64,000 nucleotides of DNA, taken from Seonamhaeicola maritimus (GTDB lineage Bacteria; Bacteroidota; Bacteroidia; Flavobacteriales; Flavobacteriaceae). The notes under the pieces are model-generated. The model searched no databases. It was not told the DNA's origin and was given only the letters and a program-made list of their open reading frames with translations. How positions within the stretch are numbered: the first letter of the stretch is position 1; each line of letters opens with the position of its first letter. Positions 1 through 9,154 of this stretch are shown here, in pieces. The stretch is from the NCBI RefSeq assembly GCF_008056315.1, contig NZ_VRKQ01000010.1:1116001-1180000 (forward strand). The letters are read 5' to 3'. The position numbers were made by a program, and so were the translations under genes.

Positions 1-788
1 AACCTATGTTCTTTGTTAGAGGTCTTATATTCCTAGGAGGCTGGGTATTATATCGTCATTTTTCACGTAAATTTTCAATTGCTCAAGATACTGCAGATGA
101 TAATAGAAACTTTAAAAAGTCATTCCGTATTGCTGCAGGATTCTTAGTATTCTTTATTTACACTGAATCTATGATGTCTTGGGATTGGATTATGAGTGTA
201 GACCCTCACTGGTTCTCTACTTTATTTGGTTGGTATGTGTTTGCTAGTATGTTTGTAAGTGGAATTACAGTTATAGCATTAATTTCATTATACTTAAAAT
301 CTAGAGGACATTTAGAATTTGTAAATGAGAATCACTTACATGATGTTGCAAAATTCATGTTCGCTTTTAGTATTTTCTGGACGTATTTATGGTTCTCACA
401 ATTTATGCTTATTTGGTATTCAAACATACCAGAAGAGGTAACTTACTTTATAACTAGATTCAACGATTATAAATTACCATTCTTAGGTATGGTAGCTTTA
501 AACTTTGTATTCCCAATATTGATGTTAATGAATGCCGATTACAAACGTGTACCTTGGTTTGTTGTAATGACAGGTCTGGTAATTTTATTCGGTCACTATA
601 TTGACATCTTTAATATGATTATGCCTGCAACAGTTGGTGACAGATGGTTTATTGGGATTCCAGAAATTAGCTCAATATTATTATTCGCTGGCTTATTTAT
701 ATTTGTAGTGTTTACAGCTTTAACAAAAGCGCCATTACTTGTAAAAAGATATCCTTTTAGAAAGGAAAGCGAAGAATTTCATTATTAA
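1..788 (+). CDS. actF: Alternative complex III subunit F, C-terminal part (5' end outside window)
   Basis: The reading frame is open to the left edge, so the first ATG at 6 is almost certainly internal and the gene starts outside the window. About 260 residues are visible with roughly six hydrophobic segments. Motifs include SWDWIMSVDPHWFSTLFGW near residue 60 and GHYIDIFNMIMP near residue 198, typical of the NrfD-like membrane subunits of alternative complex III. ActF (quinol:cytochrome c oxidoreductase quinone-binding subunit 2) is usually a little over 400 residues, so roughly the last 60 percent is present. The complex oxidises menaquinol and passes electrons toward cytochrome oxidase. 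The oxidase subunit II gene begins 31 bases downstream, in the order expected for Bacteroidota act-cox operons. ActC is a related paralogue, but the position just before coxB favours ActF. Confidence 0.9.
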   Translation, partial: PMFFVRGLIFLGGWVLYRHFSRKFSIAQDTADDNRNFKKSFRIAAGFLVFFIYTESMMSWDWIMSVDPHWFSTLFGWYVFASMFVSGITVIALISLYLKSRGHLEFVNENHLHDVAKFMFAFSIFWTYLWFSQFMLIWYSNIPEEVTYFITRFNDYKLPFLGMVALNFVFPILMLMNADYKRVPWFVVMTGLVILFGHYIDIFNMIMPATVGDRWFIGIPEISSILLFAGLFIFVVFTALTKAPLLVKRYPFRKESEEFHY

Positions 789-819
789 TTAAAGAATTAA
801 ATAAAGACGAACAATACCA

Positions 820-1893
820 ATGACTGCTTTATTAACAATTATAGTTTTAGTATTTATTTTAATCGCCATATGGCAAATGGTTAAAATATTCGATTTAGCA
901 CAAGCTAAGGGTGGAAATGATATTCCAGGAGTTGCTACAGATAAGGATAATACCTTAAACGGATATTTAATGATGGGCTTTTTAGCGTTCATCTATGTAA
1001 TAACCATTGTATGCTGTGTAAAATGGGGTGATTTACCTTTGATGTCTAACTCGGCATCAGCACATGGTCCTACAATTGATAATTTGATGGTCATTTCTAT
1101 GGCTCTTATCTTTTTTGTACAGACGGTTACACAGTTTTTATTACACTATTTCGCGTTTAAATATAAAGGCGAAAAAGGAAAACAAGCTTTGTTTTTTGCT
1201 GACAACAATAAGTTGGAAGCAATATGGACAATCATTCCTGTAATTGTTTTAGCAGGTTTAATTATTTACGGATTAAACACTTGGATTAATATTATGGGTG
1301 TTGATGAAAGTGATGACCCATTAGTTGTGGAATTATATGCGCAACAGTTTAACTGGAAAGCTAGATACGCCGGAGCCGATAATACTTTAGGTAAAGCTAA
1401 TGTTCGTTTAATTGATATTGATCGTGCTAATATTTTAGGTTTAGACGAATCTGATCCTAATGCACAAGATGATGTAATTACTACAGAATTACATTTACCT
1501 GTTGGAAAACCGGTATTATTTAAAATGCGTTCTCAAGATGTATTGCACTCTGCTTATATGCCACACTTTAGAGCTCAAATGAACTGTGTTCCTGGTATGA
1601 TTACTCAGTTTGGTTTTACACCAACAGTAACTACTTCAGACATGAGGCAAACACCTGAAATGGTAGAGAAAGTTCAAAACATTAATAAAATTAGAGTTGA
1701 AAACAGTAAGAAATTAATAGCCAAAGGAGAAGAGGCTTTAGAAAGCTATGAATTTGACTATGTTTTAATCTGTAATAAAATTTGTGGAAAATCTCACTAC
1801 AACATGCAAATGAAAATTGTAGTAGAAACACAAGAAGAATATGATGCTTGGATTAAAGAGCAAAAAGAATTCAAAAACTCTCTAATTAACTAA
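820..1893 (+). CDS. coxB: Cytochrome c oxidase subunit II
   Basis: This 357-residue protein receives electrons at the binuclear CuA centre of an aa3-type oxidase. The CuA motif C-x3-C-x3-H-x2-M is complete at C318, C322, H326 and M329, and the upstream copper-binding block DVLHSAYMPHFRAQM is also present. Four hydrophobic segments can be seen in the first 170 residues (about 3-25, 48-68, 92-115 and 135-157). Subunit II normally has two, so this version has an extra N-terminal membrane part. Residues 285-310 form a charged, helix-like insert just before the CuA loop. The gene sits between actF and coxA, 27 bases before the latter, and is surely co-transcribed with them. No cytochrome c domain is fused, so a separate carrier or direct transfer from complex III is expected. 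Confidence 0.95.
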   Translation: MTALLTIIVLVFILIAIWQMVKIFDLAQAKGGNDIPGVATDKDNTLNGYLMMGFLAFIYVITIVCCVKWGDLPLMSNSASAHGPTIDNLMVISMALIFFVQTVTQFLLHYFAFKYKGEKGKQALFFADNNKLEAIWTIIPVIVLAGLIIYGLNTWINIMGVDESDDPLVVELYAQQFNWKARYAGADNTLGKANVRLIDIDRANILGLDESDPNAQDDVITTELHLPVGKPVLFKMRSQDVLHSAYMPHFRAQMNCVPGMITQFGFTPTVTTSDMRQTPEMVEKVQNINKIRVENSKKLIAKGEEALESYEFDYVLICNKICGKSHYNMQMKIVVETQEEYDAWIKEQKEFKNSLIN

Positions 1894-1920
1894 TAAAAAA
1901 AGAAAAAACGATATAAGATT

Positions 1921-3711
1921 ATGTCAGCACACGCAGATACTCACGCTCACGACGACCACGGACATCATCATAAAGAAACGTTTGTAACTAAATATATATT
2001 TAGTCAAGACCACAAAATGATTGCAAAGCAGTACCTAATCACAGGTACTATTATGGGAGTTATTGGTGTAATAATGTCATTAATGTTCCGTATGCAAATT
2101 GCATGGCCAGAAGAACCTAATGTGATTTTTGAAGCATTGCTAGGTAAATGGGCACCAGATGGTGTTATGGATGCCGATATTTATTTGGCATTGGTAACAA
2201 TACACGGTACAATCATGGTATTCTTTGTTTTAACAGCAGGATTGAGTGGAACGTTTAGTAACTTATTAATTCCGTTACAGATTGGAGCAAGAGATATGGC
2301 ATCAGGTTTCTTAAACATGATTTCGTATTGGTTATTTTTCCTATCTAGTGTAATAATGGTTATCTCATTATTTGTTGAGGCAGGACCTGCAGCTGCTGGT
2401 TGGACTATCTATCCGCCATTAAGTGCTTTACCAATGGCTCAAGGTGGTTCAGGTATGGGTATGACTTTATGGTTAGTATCTATGGCTATATTTATTGCAT
2501 CGTCACTTTTAGGATCGCTTAACTATATTGTTACAGTTTTAAACCTAAGAACAAAAGGAATGTCTATGACAAGATTGCCTTTAACTATTTGGGCGTTCTT
2601 TATTACAGCTGTAATTGGTGTAATTTCATTTCCAGTTTTATTATCTGCAGCTTTATTATTAATAATGGATAGAAGTTTTGGAACATCATTCTTCTTATCA
2701 GATATATTTATTCAAGGCGAGGTATTGCATTATCAAGGTGGTTCTCCTGTATTGTTTGAGCACTTATTCTGGTTTTTAGGTCATCCTGAGGTTTATATTG
2801 TAATTTTACCAGCAATGGGACTAGTGTCTGAAATTATGGCGTCAAACTCACGTAAACCAATCTTTGGATACCGTGCAATGATTGCTTCAATTTTAGCTAT
2901 TGCATTCTTATCAACAATTGTATGGGGTCACCATATGTTCGTGTCGGGAATGAATCCATTCTTAGGATCTGTATTTACGTTTACAACATTATTAATTGCA
3001 ATTCCATCTGCCGTTAAGGCATTTAACTGGATTACCACCATATGGAAAGGTAACCTCCAGATGAATCCTGCCATGTTATTTTCAATTGGTTTTGTATCAA
3101 CATTTATTACAGGTGGTTTAACAGGAATTATTCTAGGTGATAGTGCTTTAGATATTAACGTTCATGACACCTATTTTGTAGTTGCTCACTTTCACTTAGT
3201 AATGGGTATATCTGCATTGTATGGTATGTTTGCTGGTATTTACCACTGGTATCCAAAAATGTTTGGTAAAATGCTTAATAAGAATTTAGGATATATTCAC
3301 TTCTGGGTAACAGCTGTTTGTGCTTACGGGGTTTTCTTTCCAATGCATTTTATAGGAATGGCGGGTTTACCACGTCGTTATTATACTAACAGTAATTTTC
3401 CATTATTTGATGATTTAGCTAATGTAAATGTTATCATTACTATTTTTGCTTTAGTTGGTGGTGCAGTACAAATTGTATACTTATACAATTTCTTTGCTAG
3501 TATTTTCTTTGGAAAGAAAGCAGTACAAAACCCATGGCGTTCAACTACTTTAGAGTGGACAGCTCCTGTTGAACATATGCACGGTAACTGGCCAGGAGAA
3601 ATTCCTCATGTACACCGTTGGGCTTATGATTATAGTAAACCAGGTCATGATGATGACTTTGTACCTCAAAATATTCCGTTAAAAGACGGAGAAGAGGAAC
3701 TTCAGCATTAA
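1921..3711 (+). CDS. coxA: Cytochrome c oxidase subunit I
   Basis: This is the catalytic heme-copper subunit, 596 residues, which reduces oxygen and pumps protons. Metal ligands are recognisable: H95 in TIHGT for low-spin heme, H288 and the cross-linked tyrosine Y292 in GHPEVY, H337-H338 for CuB, and H423/H425 in VAHFHL. E290 of the D-channel end is present, which places it in the A-type family. The first 20 residues are unusually rich in histidine and aspartate (HADTHAHDDHGHHHK) and could bind metal, though that is only inference. The coding sequence is followed after 25 bases by a strong hairpin terminator, so this is the last gene of the act-cox operon. Subunit III and assembly genes are not here but near 50.6-56 kb. 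Confidence 0.97.
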   Translation: MSAHADTHAHDDHGHHHKETFVTKYIFSQDHKMIAKQYLITGTIMGVIGVIMSLMFRMQIAWPEEPNVIFEALLGKWAPDGVMDADIYLALVTIHGTIMVFFVLTAGLSGTFSNLLIPLQIGARDMASGFLNMISYWLFFLSSVIMVISLFVEAGPAAAGWTIYPPLSALPMAQGGSGMGMTLWLVSMAIFIASSLLGSLNYIVTVLNLRTKGMSMTRLPLTIWAFFITAVIGVISFPVLLSAALLLIMDRSFGTSFFLSDIFIQGEVLHYQGGSPVLFEHLFWFLGHPEVYIVILPAMGLVSEIMASNSRKPIFGYRAMIASILAIAFLSTIVWGHHMFVSGMNPFLGSVFTFTTLLIAIPSAVKAFNWITTIWKGNLQMNPAMLFSIGFVSTFITGGLTGIILGDSALDINVHDTYFVVAHFHLVMGISALYGMFAGIYHWYPKMFGKMLNKNLGYIHFWVTAVCAYGVFFPMHFIGMAGLPRRYYTNSNFPLFDDLANVNVIITIFALVGGAVQIVYLYNFFASIFFGKKAVQNPWRSTTLEWTAPVEHMHGNWPGEIPHVHRWAYDYSKPGHDDDFVPQNIPLKDGEEELQH

Positions 3712-3736
3712 ATATTCTTTAAAATATAGATAAATA

Positions 3737-3761
3737 CCCTTCCAAAACGGAAGGGTTTTTT
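3737..3761 (+). terminator. Rho-independent terminator after coxA
   Basis: A perfect 7-bp stem (3737-3743 with 3749-3755) closes a 5-base loop and is followed by six T. The 19-base hairpin core cccttccaaaacggaaggg is identical to that of the terminator at 11081-11099. Confidence 0.9.
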
Positions 3762-3889
3762 GTTTATATAAACTTTTTTAAACGGGCTTATTATACTAAA
3801 TACGTAAGATAAGACTGGTTTAAATATACGATTAAAAGTAAATAAACACGATTAAATGGTAAAAACTCGATGAAATACAAAAAAAATAG

Positions 3890-3900
3890 TTAAATTGCAC
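3890..3900 (+). promoter_or_regulatory. Candidate promoter -7 element for the 3994 operon
   Basis: TTAAATTGCAC resembles the flavobacterial -7 box (TAnnTTTG), and the same 11 bases occur before the sugar locus at 21022-21032. No TTG lies 19 bases upstream, so the promoter may be weak or need an activator. It lies in the 282-base gap between coxA and the repeat protein. Confidence 0.4.
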
Positions 3901-3993
3901 TATGTAATTAAATCGTAAGATTAATTCTGTTAAAAGGAAGAATAATTTTCAATCTATCATACAGTTAATTAATATGATTTTAATAATTTAATA

Positions 3994-6900
3994 ATGAAAA
4001 TAAAACCCTCGTGTAGGTATGTACTAAGAAAGGCATCCTATATTTTGGCATTGTTATGGTCATCGTTCGTAACTTACGGACAATGTCCGACAATTACTGA
4101 CCCCATCCCTACTATTTGCGACGCATCTGGTTACACTTTTGCAGATTTAAGCTCAGATTATGCCACAGATAATGGTAACGGAATTGTTTGGTATAGTGCT
4201 TCCATAGGTGGTAGCTCTTATAACCCAAACGAACTAGTTGATGAAGGCACCTACTATGCAGATGATGATTCTGGAACTTGTGGTTCAAGAGTGTCAATTG
4301 TGGTGAACTTTCAAGTAAACCCATCAAATCAAAATTTAGATCAAATTTATTGTAGTAATGAAAACGCAACCATCCAAACCTATATCGATGATGTATTACA
4401 ACCCAGTATTCCTGTAGGTGGTTCGGTTCTGATTTACTATGATTTCAATTTAACTAATTTGTCCAATGCTAGTGATCTACTTATAAGTGGGGCAGCAAAC
4501 TATTATATTGTTTTTTTAGATAATGTAGGCTGTGAGAGTCAAATAGAGGTGGGTCAAATAGGGGTATTCACATCTCCCCAAGATCCAAGCCCTCCAATTA
4601 ATCAGCAATTTTGTTCAACAGCTAACCCTATGGTTGGGAATTTGGATGCAGGAACAACATCTACTAATATTAATTGGTACGAAAACCTAGATGCTTTTGG
4701 AAACCCTATACCGCCGGCTTTATCACCTTTAACACCATTGGTAAGTGGAAATACTTACTATGTTCAAGTAGATGATATTTTTTGTGTTAGTAATTCGGTA
4801 GCAGTTACGGTAACAATAGATACTCCCGTAGACCCTGGAACATCATCCACTTTGGAGTATTGTGATGATAGTTTACCAATAGGTGATTTTGATTTATTTG
4901 ATGAACTGGGAGGAACTCCAGATACAACAGGAACTTGGTCTGGACCATTAACAACCTCTAATGGTCATTCGGGAACCGTTAATATTTCCACATTAACCAC
5001 CGCTGGGAATTATACATTTACATATACTGTTCCTAGTACAGGATTTTGCCCAGATGGAGTTTCAACAGTCGTCATTACAGTTTATGAAACACTTACTTCT
5101 GGAATACCTTCAGGGGTAAATCCAGCCACGTATTGTGAGTCTCAATTACCAACAAACTTTGATCTGGGCACATTATTATCTGGCCAAGATTCAAATGGAC
5201 TATGGACACAAGGTACTTTAAGTACAGATCCGGTTGTTACAAGCCCCATAGATTTAAGTGGTTTAACAGTGGGAACACATAATTTCACTTACAGTCAAAA
5301 TTTGGCGCCAAGTCCTTGTTTGGAAGAATCAATAACGGTTCAAGTAGTTGTTCTAACAGATCCTAATGCTGGAAATGCTGTGAACCAAACATTTTGTGAA
5401 AATGATTTAGCAGCTAATTCACCATTCGATTTATTTAATGCTTTAGATGCTTCTCAAGATCATAATAATGGTACTTGGACAGATTCGTCAAATACCACAA
5501 TTTCAAATTCAATAGATATCACTGGTTTTACGGTTTCGGGAAGCCCTTATACATTTAATTATACTATTGATAATGGCGCATGTTCAGATACTGAATCAAT
5601 AACTATAATTGTGGAACCAGCGCCAGAGTCAGGAATCCCTGTTGCAACTTTCCCAGAATATTGCGAAGGAGAAGCTCCTTCAACTTATGATTTATTCGAT
5701 TTATTAGAAGGGGAAGACCAAACAGGAACATGGTATATCGGAACAGATAATACCGGAGCCACTATTTCGAATTCTGTAGATTTATCGGGATATACTTCGG
5801 GAGCATACAATTTTACTTTTGATGTTAATGCTATTGGAAGTTGTGACGATGTACTGGCTACAGTTTCAGTCACAATAAATCCGTTACCAAATACAGGAAC
5901 ACCTACACCGGCTACTTTTTGTGAAAATGATTTAGAGGCTAATTCACCGCTTAGTTTATTAGGACAATTATCAGGTCAGGACGCTGGTGGAACTTGGACA
6001 GATGATGACGCCACAAGTGCTTTAAGTGGTACCGATGTAGATCTTACGCTATTGGCAGTAGGTTCTTATAATTTCACTTACTCCATAACAGATACTAATG
6101 GATGTTCAAATAGTTCAACCGTAGTCGTAACTGTTGAAGATGCGCCAGAATCAGGCACACCTAATGCACCATTAGAATTTTGCACTATAGAATTAACAGC
6201 TGGTCAAACCGTTAATCTATTTGACTTATTGGAAGACGAAGACCAAACTGGTACATGGAATGATGATGATACAACAGGCGCTTTATCAAATAATACACTT
6301 ACTGTAGATGGTCTTGCAGATGGAACTTACAATTTTACTTATGATGTTGCAGCCATAGGGTCTTGTGATGATGTTTTAGTAACAGTATCTGTAATAATAA
6401 ATGATCCGCCGCCACCTACAGCTTCACCTACTCAATCGTTTTGTGATGCGGGTACAGTTGGGGATATTGTGGTTACAGGAACTAATATACAATGGTATGA
6501 TCAAGCTACGGGCGGAACACCATTAACTGGTACTATTGATTTAACAGATGGTGGAACATATTATGCTTCTCAAACCGATCCATCTACAAGTTGCGAATCT
6601 TCAGTTAGAACCTTAGTAACAGCTTCAGTAAATCAAACACCAATAGCTGGAAATCCTGGGTCAGCCATAACCGAATGTAATACTAATAGTAGTATTGATT
6701 TATTTTCAACTTTAGATGGTACTCAAGATGCTGGTGGGGTTTGGCAAGATAATGATGGAACAGGTGCTGTTTCAGGCAATACCTTAGATGGAACAATGCT
6801 TGCGACAGGTACTTATAATTTCACATATTTTATAGCGGCCGTGACGCCTTGTTTAGATGCCAGTGTTGATGTTATTTTAACCATTGAGGAAGCTTTAAAT

Positions 6901-8157
6901 CCTGGAACCCCAGCAGCAATTAGTTTATGTGGAGATAGCGGTACGACGGATTTATTTCCTCTTTTAGGAGGAGCAGATATTGGAGGAGCTTGGTCTCCCA
7001 CATTAGCAAGTGGAACCGGAGTGTTTGATCCAGTAATTGACACAGCAGGTGTTTATACATATTCTTTAGATAATAATTGTGGTACTGTAAGCAGTACTGT
7101 AACGGTTTCTGTTACCCAAGTTGCGAATGCTGGAACAGATGATTCTATAATAGTTTGTGTGGCAGATGGACCAACCGATTTGTTTGACTTTTTAGGAGGT
7201 GCTGATGTAGGAGGAACATGGTCGCCAGCGTTAGCGAGTGGAACAGGAGTATTTGATCCATTAGCAGATGTAGATGGCGATTACACCTATACAGTTCCGC
7301 CAACAGCCCCATGTACAATGGAATCCAGTGCAACAATTACTGTTGCCGTAAGCGATAGTGTTCCTCCAACTGTAATAGATCCAAACCCTTCATATTGCTT
7401 GGTTGATAATCCTGCTGTAGCCGATTTAGATTCAAACTTATCAGCAACGGGAACAATTATTTGGTATACAGATGCTACTTTAACAGTAGTTTTACAGCCA
7501 ACAGAAACACTAATTGATGGCGAAGATTATTTTGCTACTCAAACAGGTGCGAGTGGTTGTCCATCTTCAACATCGGTACAAATTACAGTTACAGTTAATG
7601 ATTCACCAATGCCAACATTAGCAGATGCTAATATGGAGTATTGTATCAATGATGCCCCAACTATAATGGATCTAACAACCAATATTACTGAGTATGATTC
7701 AAATGCAAACAATGTTGTTTGGTATGATGCTGAAACAGGAGGCTCAGTAATTAATGATGTTTTAGAACTTTCAAACGGAACAACGTATTATGCTGTATTA
7801 GTAGATCCAATTACGGGTTGCGAAAGTAGTACACGTTTACCGGTAACTCCAGATTTAACAGCTTGTGGTGAGGTAGTTCTGCCCGATGGTTTTTCACCAA
7901 ATGATGATGGTGTTAATGATACATATGATTACGATAACCTAGATGTCCTATACCCAAATTTTGAAATAGAAATCTATAATAGGTATGGAAATATTGTTTA
8001 TAAAGGGAATGCAAACACACCACGCTTTAACGGGAAATCAAACCAATCCAGGACAATGGGAAGTGGGGATTTACCAGTAGGGGTGTACTTCTACATTTTC
8101 AATTTTAACGATGGTGTAAATAAGCCAAAGCAGGGCCGATTATATTTAAACAGATAG
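3994..8157 (+). CDS. Giant secreted repeat protein with T9SS type B sorting domain
   Basis: This is a 1387-residue protein likely exported by the type IX secretion system and held at the cell surface. Residues 1-30 look like a signal peptide ending near TYGQ. The body consists of about 15 repeats of 75-95 residues. Each begins with [YF]C and carries a second cysteine about 65 residues later, followed by a beta-rich tail. One repeat subtype has GTW and YNFTY, the other IxWY and GGTYYA. The last 90 residues, starting at LPDGFSPNDDGVNDTYD and containing IEIYNRYGNIVYKG, match the gliding-motility-associated C-terminal (CHU_C, type B) domain. Such proteins often pair with a PorP/SprF-like partner, and one follows 21 bases downstream. 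No enzyme domain is visible; an adhesin role is inference. Confidence 0.85.
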   Translation: MKIKPSCRYVLRKASYILALLWSSFVTYGQCPTITDPIPTICDASGYTFADLSSDYATDNGNGIVWYSASIGGSSYNPNELVDEGTYYADDDSGTCGSRVSIVVNFQVNPSNQNLDQIYCSNENATIQTYIDDVLQPSIPVGGSVLIYYDFNLTNLSNASDLLISGAANYYIVFLDNVGCESQIEVGQIGVFTSPQDPSPPINQQFCSTANPMVGNLDAGTTSTNINWYENLDAFGNPIPPALSPLTPLVSGNTYYVQVDDIFCVSNSVAVTVTIDTPVDPGTSSTLEYCDDSLPIGDFDLFDELGGTPDTTGTWSGPLTTSNGHSGTVNISTLTTAGNYTFTYTVPSTGFCPDGVSTVVITVYETLTSGIPSGVNPATYCESQLPTNFDLGTLLSGQDSNGLWTQGTLSTDPVVTSPIDLSGLTVGTHNFTYSQNLAPSPCLEESITVQVVVLTDPNAGNAVNQTFCENDLAANSPFDLFNALDASQDHNNGTWTDSSNTTISNSIDITGFTVSGSPYTFNYTIDNGACSDTESITIIVEPAPESGIPVATFPEYCEGEAPSTYDLFDLLEGEDQTGTWYIGTDNTGATISNSVDLSGYTSGAYNFTFDVNAIGSCDDVLATVSVTINPLPNTGTPTPATFCENDLEANSPLSLLGQLSGQDAGGTWTDDDATSALSGTDVDLTLLAVGSYNFTYSITDTNGCSNSSTVVVTVEDAPESGTPNAPLEFCTIELTAGQTVNLFDLLEDEDQTGTWNDDDTTGALSNNTLTVDGLADGTYNFTYDVAAIGSCDDVLVTVSVIINDPPPPTASPTQSFCDAGTVGDIVVTGTNIQWYDQATGGTPLTGTIDLTDGGTYYASQTDPSTSCESSVRTLVTASVNQTPIAGNPGSAITECNTNSSIDLFSTLDGTQDAGGVWQDNDGTGAVSGNTLDGTMLATGTYNFTYFIAAVTPCLDASVDVILTIEEALNPGTPAAISLCGDSGTTDLFPLLGGADIGGAWSPTLASGTGVFDPVIDTAGVYTYSLDNNCGTVSSTVTVSVTQVANAGTDDSIIVCVADGPTDLFDFLGGADVGGTWSPALASGTGVFDPLADVDGDYTYTVPPTAPCTMESSATITVAVSDSVPPTVIDPNPSYCLVDNPAVADLDSNLSATGTIIWYTDATLTVVLQPTETLIDGEDYFATQTGASGCPSSTSVQITVTVNDSPMPTLADANMEYCINDAPTIMDLTTNITEYDSNANNVVWYDAETGGSVINDVLELSNGTTYYAVLVDPITGCESSTRLPVTPDLTACGEVVLPDGFSPNDDGVNDTYDYDNLDVLYPNFEIEIYNRYGNIVYKGNANTPRFNGKSNQSRTMGSGDLPVGVYFYIFNFNDGVNKPKQGRLYLNR
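4080..7865 (+). repeat. Protein-level tandem repeats with two cysteines per unit
   Basis: About fifteen diverged repeat units of roughly 240-280 bases encode beta-sandwich-like modules. Two neighbouring units around 6900-7300 are the most alike, sharing the run WSPxLASGTGVFDP, which suggests a recent duplication. The DNA itself is not an exact tandem repeat. Confidence 0.75.
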
Positions 8158-8178
8158 TAACAAAGCAAAATTTAAAAA

Positions 8179-9135
8179 ATGAAACATTTAAATAAATATT
8201 ATAAGATAGTTGCTTTGTTAAGTTTGATGTTTATATCACTTCAAAGCTTTGGACAACAAGATCCACAGTTTACACAATATATGTATAACATGAATATAAT
8301 AAACCCCGCTTATGCTACAGCAGATGAAGCCATTTTAAATTTAGGAGGGTTATATAGAACACAATGGGTTGGTATGGAAGGCGCTCCAAAAACAGGAACC
8401 TTCTTTGCCCATACACCTATTAATGAGAAAATTGAAATGGGAATATCATTTACCAATGATAATATTGGTGACGTTGTTCAAGAAAATAATATGTATGCAG
8501 ATTTCGCCTATGTTTTACCCGTTGGTTTAGAAGGAAAATTATCTTTAGGATTAAAAGCTGGATTAACATTTTTTGATGTGAACTTTAATGATTTCGTATT
8601 GCAATCAGGAGGGTCTTCAACAGATATTGCCTTTAATGAGAATATTAGTAAAACCTTTCCAAATTTAGGAATAGGAGCCTTTTACTTTACAGATAATTAT
8701 TATCTCGGTCTTTCAGCTCCTAATATGCTTACAACAAAACATATTGAAACTGAAAACGGCATAACCGCATCAGGTGTTGAAGCCATCCATTTCTTTTTAA
8801 CAGGTGGTTATGTGTTTGATTTGAATCCAAACTTAAAGTTTAAGCCAGCATTTATGGCTAAATCCGTTAAAGGAGCGCCTTTAGCTTTAGATATAACTGC
8901 CAATGTTTTAATCAACGAAAAACTAGAAGCCGGTTTAGGATATAGATTAGATGATGCCATAAATGGTTTGGTAAGCTTTAGAGTGAAACCGGATTTAAGA
9001 ATAGGCTATGCTTATGATTTCACAACGACCAACCTAGGCGATTTCAATTCTGGATCTCACGAAATATTCATCCTGTTTGATGTTGATTTATTCGGACTTA
9101 AAGGCGGTTATGATCGTTCACCGAGATTCTTCTAA
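8179..9135 (+). CDS. PorP/SprF family outer-membrane protein (T9SS-linked)
   Basis: This 318-residue protein has a signal peptide (about 1-25, ending SFGQ) followed by the family hallmark QDPQFTQYMYNMNIINPAYA, and alternating hydrophobic strands to the end, as in the PorP/SprF outer-membrane barrel family. In Flavobacterium johnsoniae, SprF is needed to bring the adhesin SprB to the surface, and similar proteins are encoded beside other type B-CTD cargo. Here it directly follows the cargo-like gene at 3994 and precedes an OmpA-type protein, the same order as in other sprB/sprF-type clusters. It probably serves as the dedicated anchor or export partner for the 3994 product. It is unlikely to be core PorP, which normally lies elsewhere, but sequence alone cannot settle this. 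Confidence 0.88.
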   Translation: MKHLNKYYKIVALLSLMFISLQSFGQQDPQFTQYMYNMNIINPAYATADEAILNLGGLYRTQWVGMEGAPKTGTFFAHTPINEKIEMGISFTNDNIGDVVQENNMYADFAYVLPVGLEGKLSLGLKAGLTFFDVNFNDFVLQSGGSSTDIAFNENISKTFPNLGIGAFYFTDNYYLGLSAPNMLTTKHIETENGITASGVEAIHFFLTGGYVFDLNPNLKFKPAFMAKSVKGAPLALDITANVLINEKLEAGLGYRLDDAINGLVSFRVKPDLRIGYAYDFTTTNLGDFNSGSHEIFILFDVDLFGLKGGYDRSPRFF

Positions 9136-9154
9136 TAAATTAAAGACTATAAAG

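Noticed and set aside
4112-4369. Minus-strand open frame inside the repeat protein gene
   Set aside because: It is a shadow of the coding strand; the peptide is rich in H, L and Y, as expected from antisense reading.
9077-9154. N-terminal extension of the OmpA gene
   Set aside because: It overlaps the PorP/SprF-like gene and would bury the signal peptide; the ATG at 9155 is natural.
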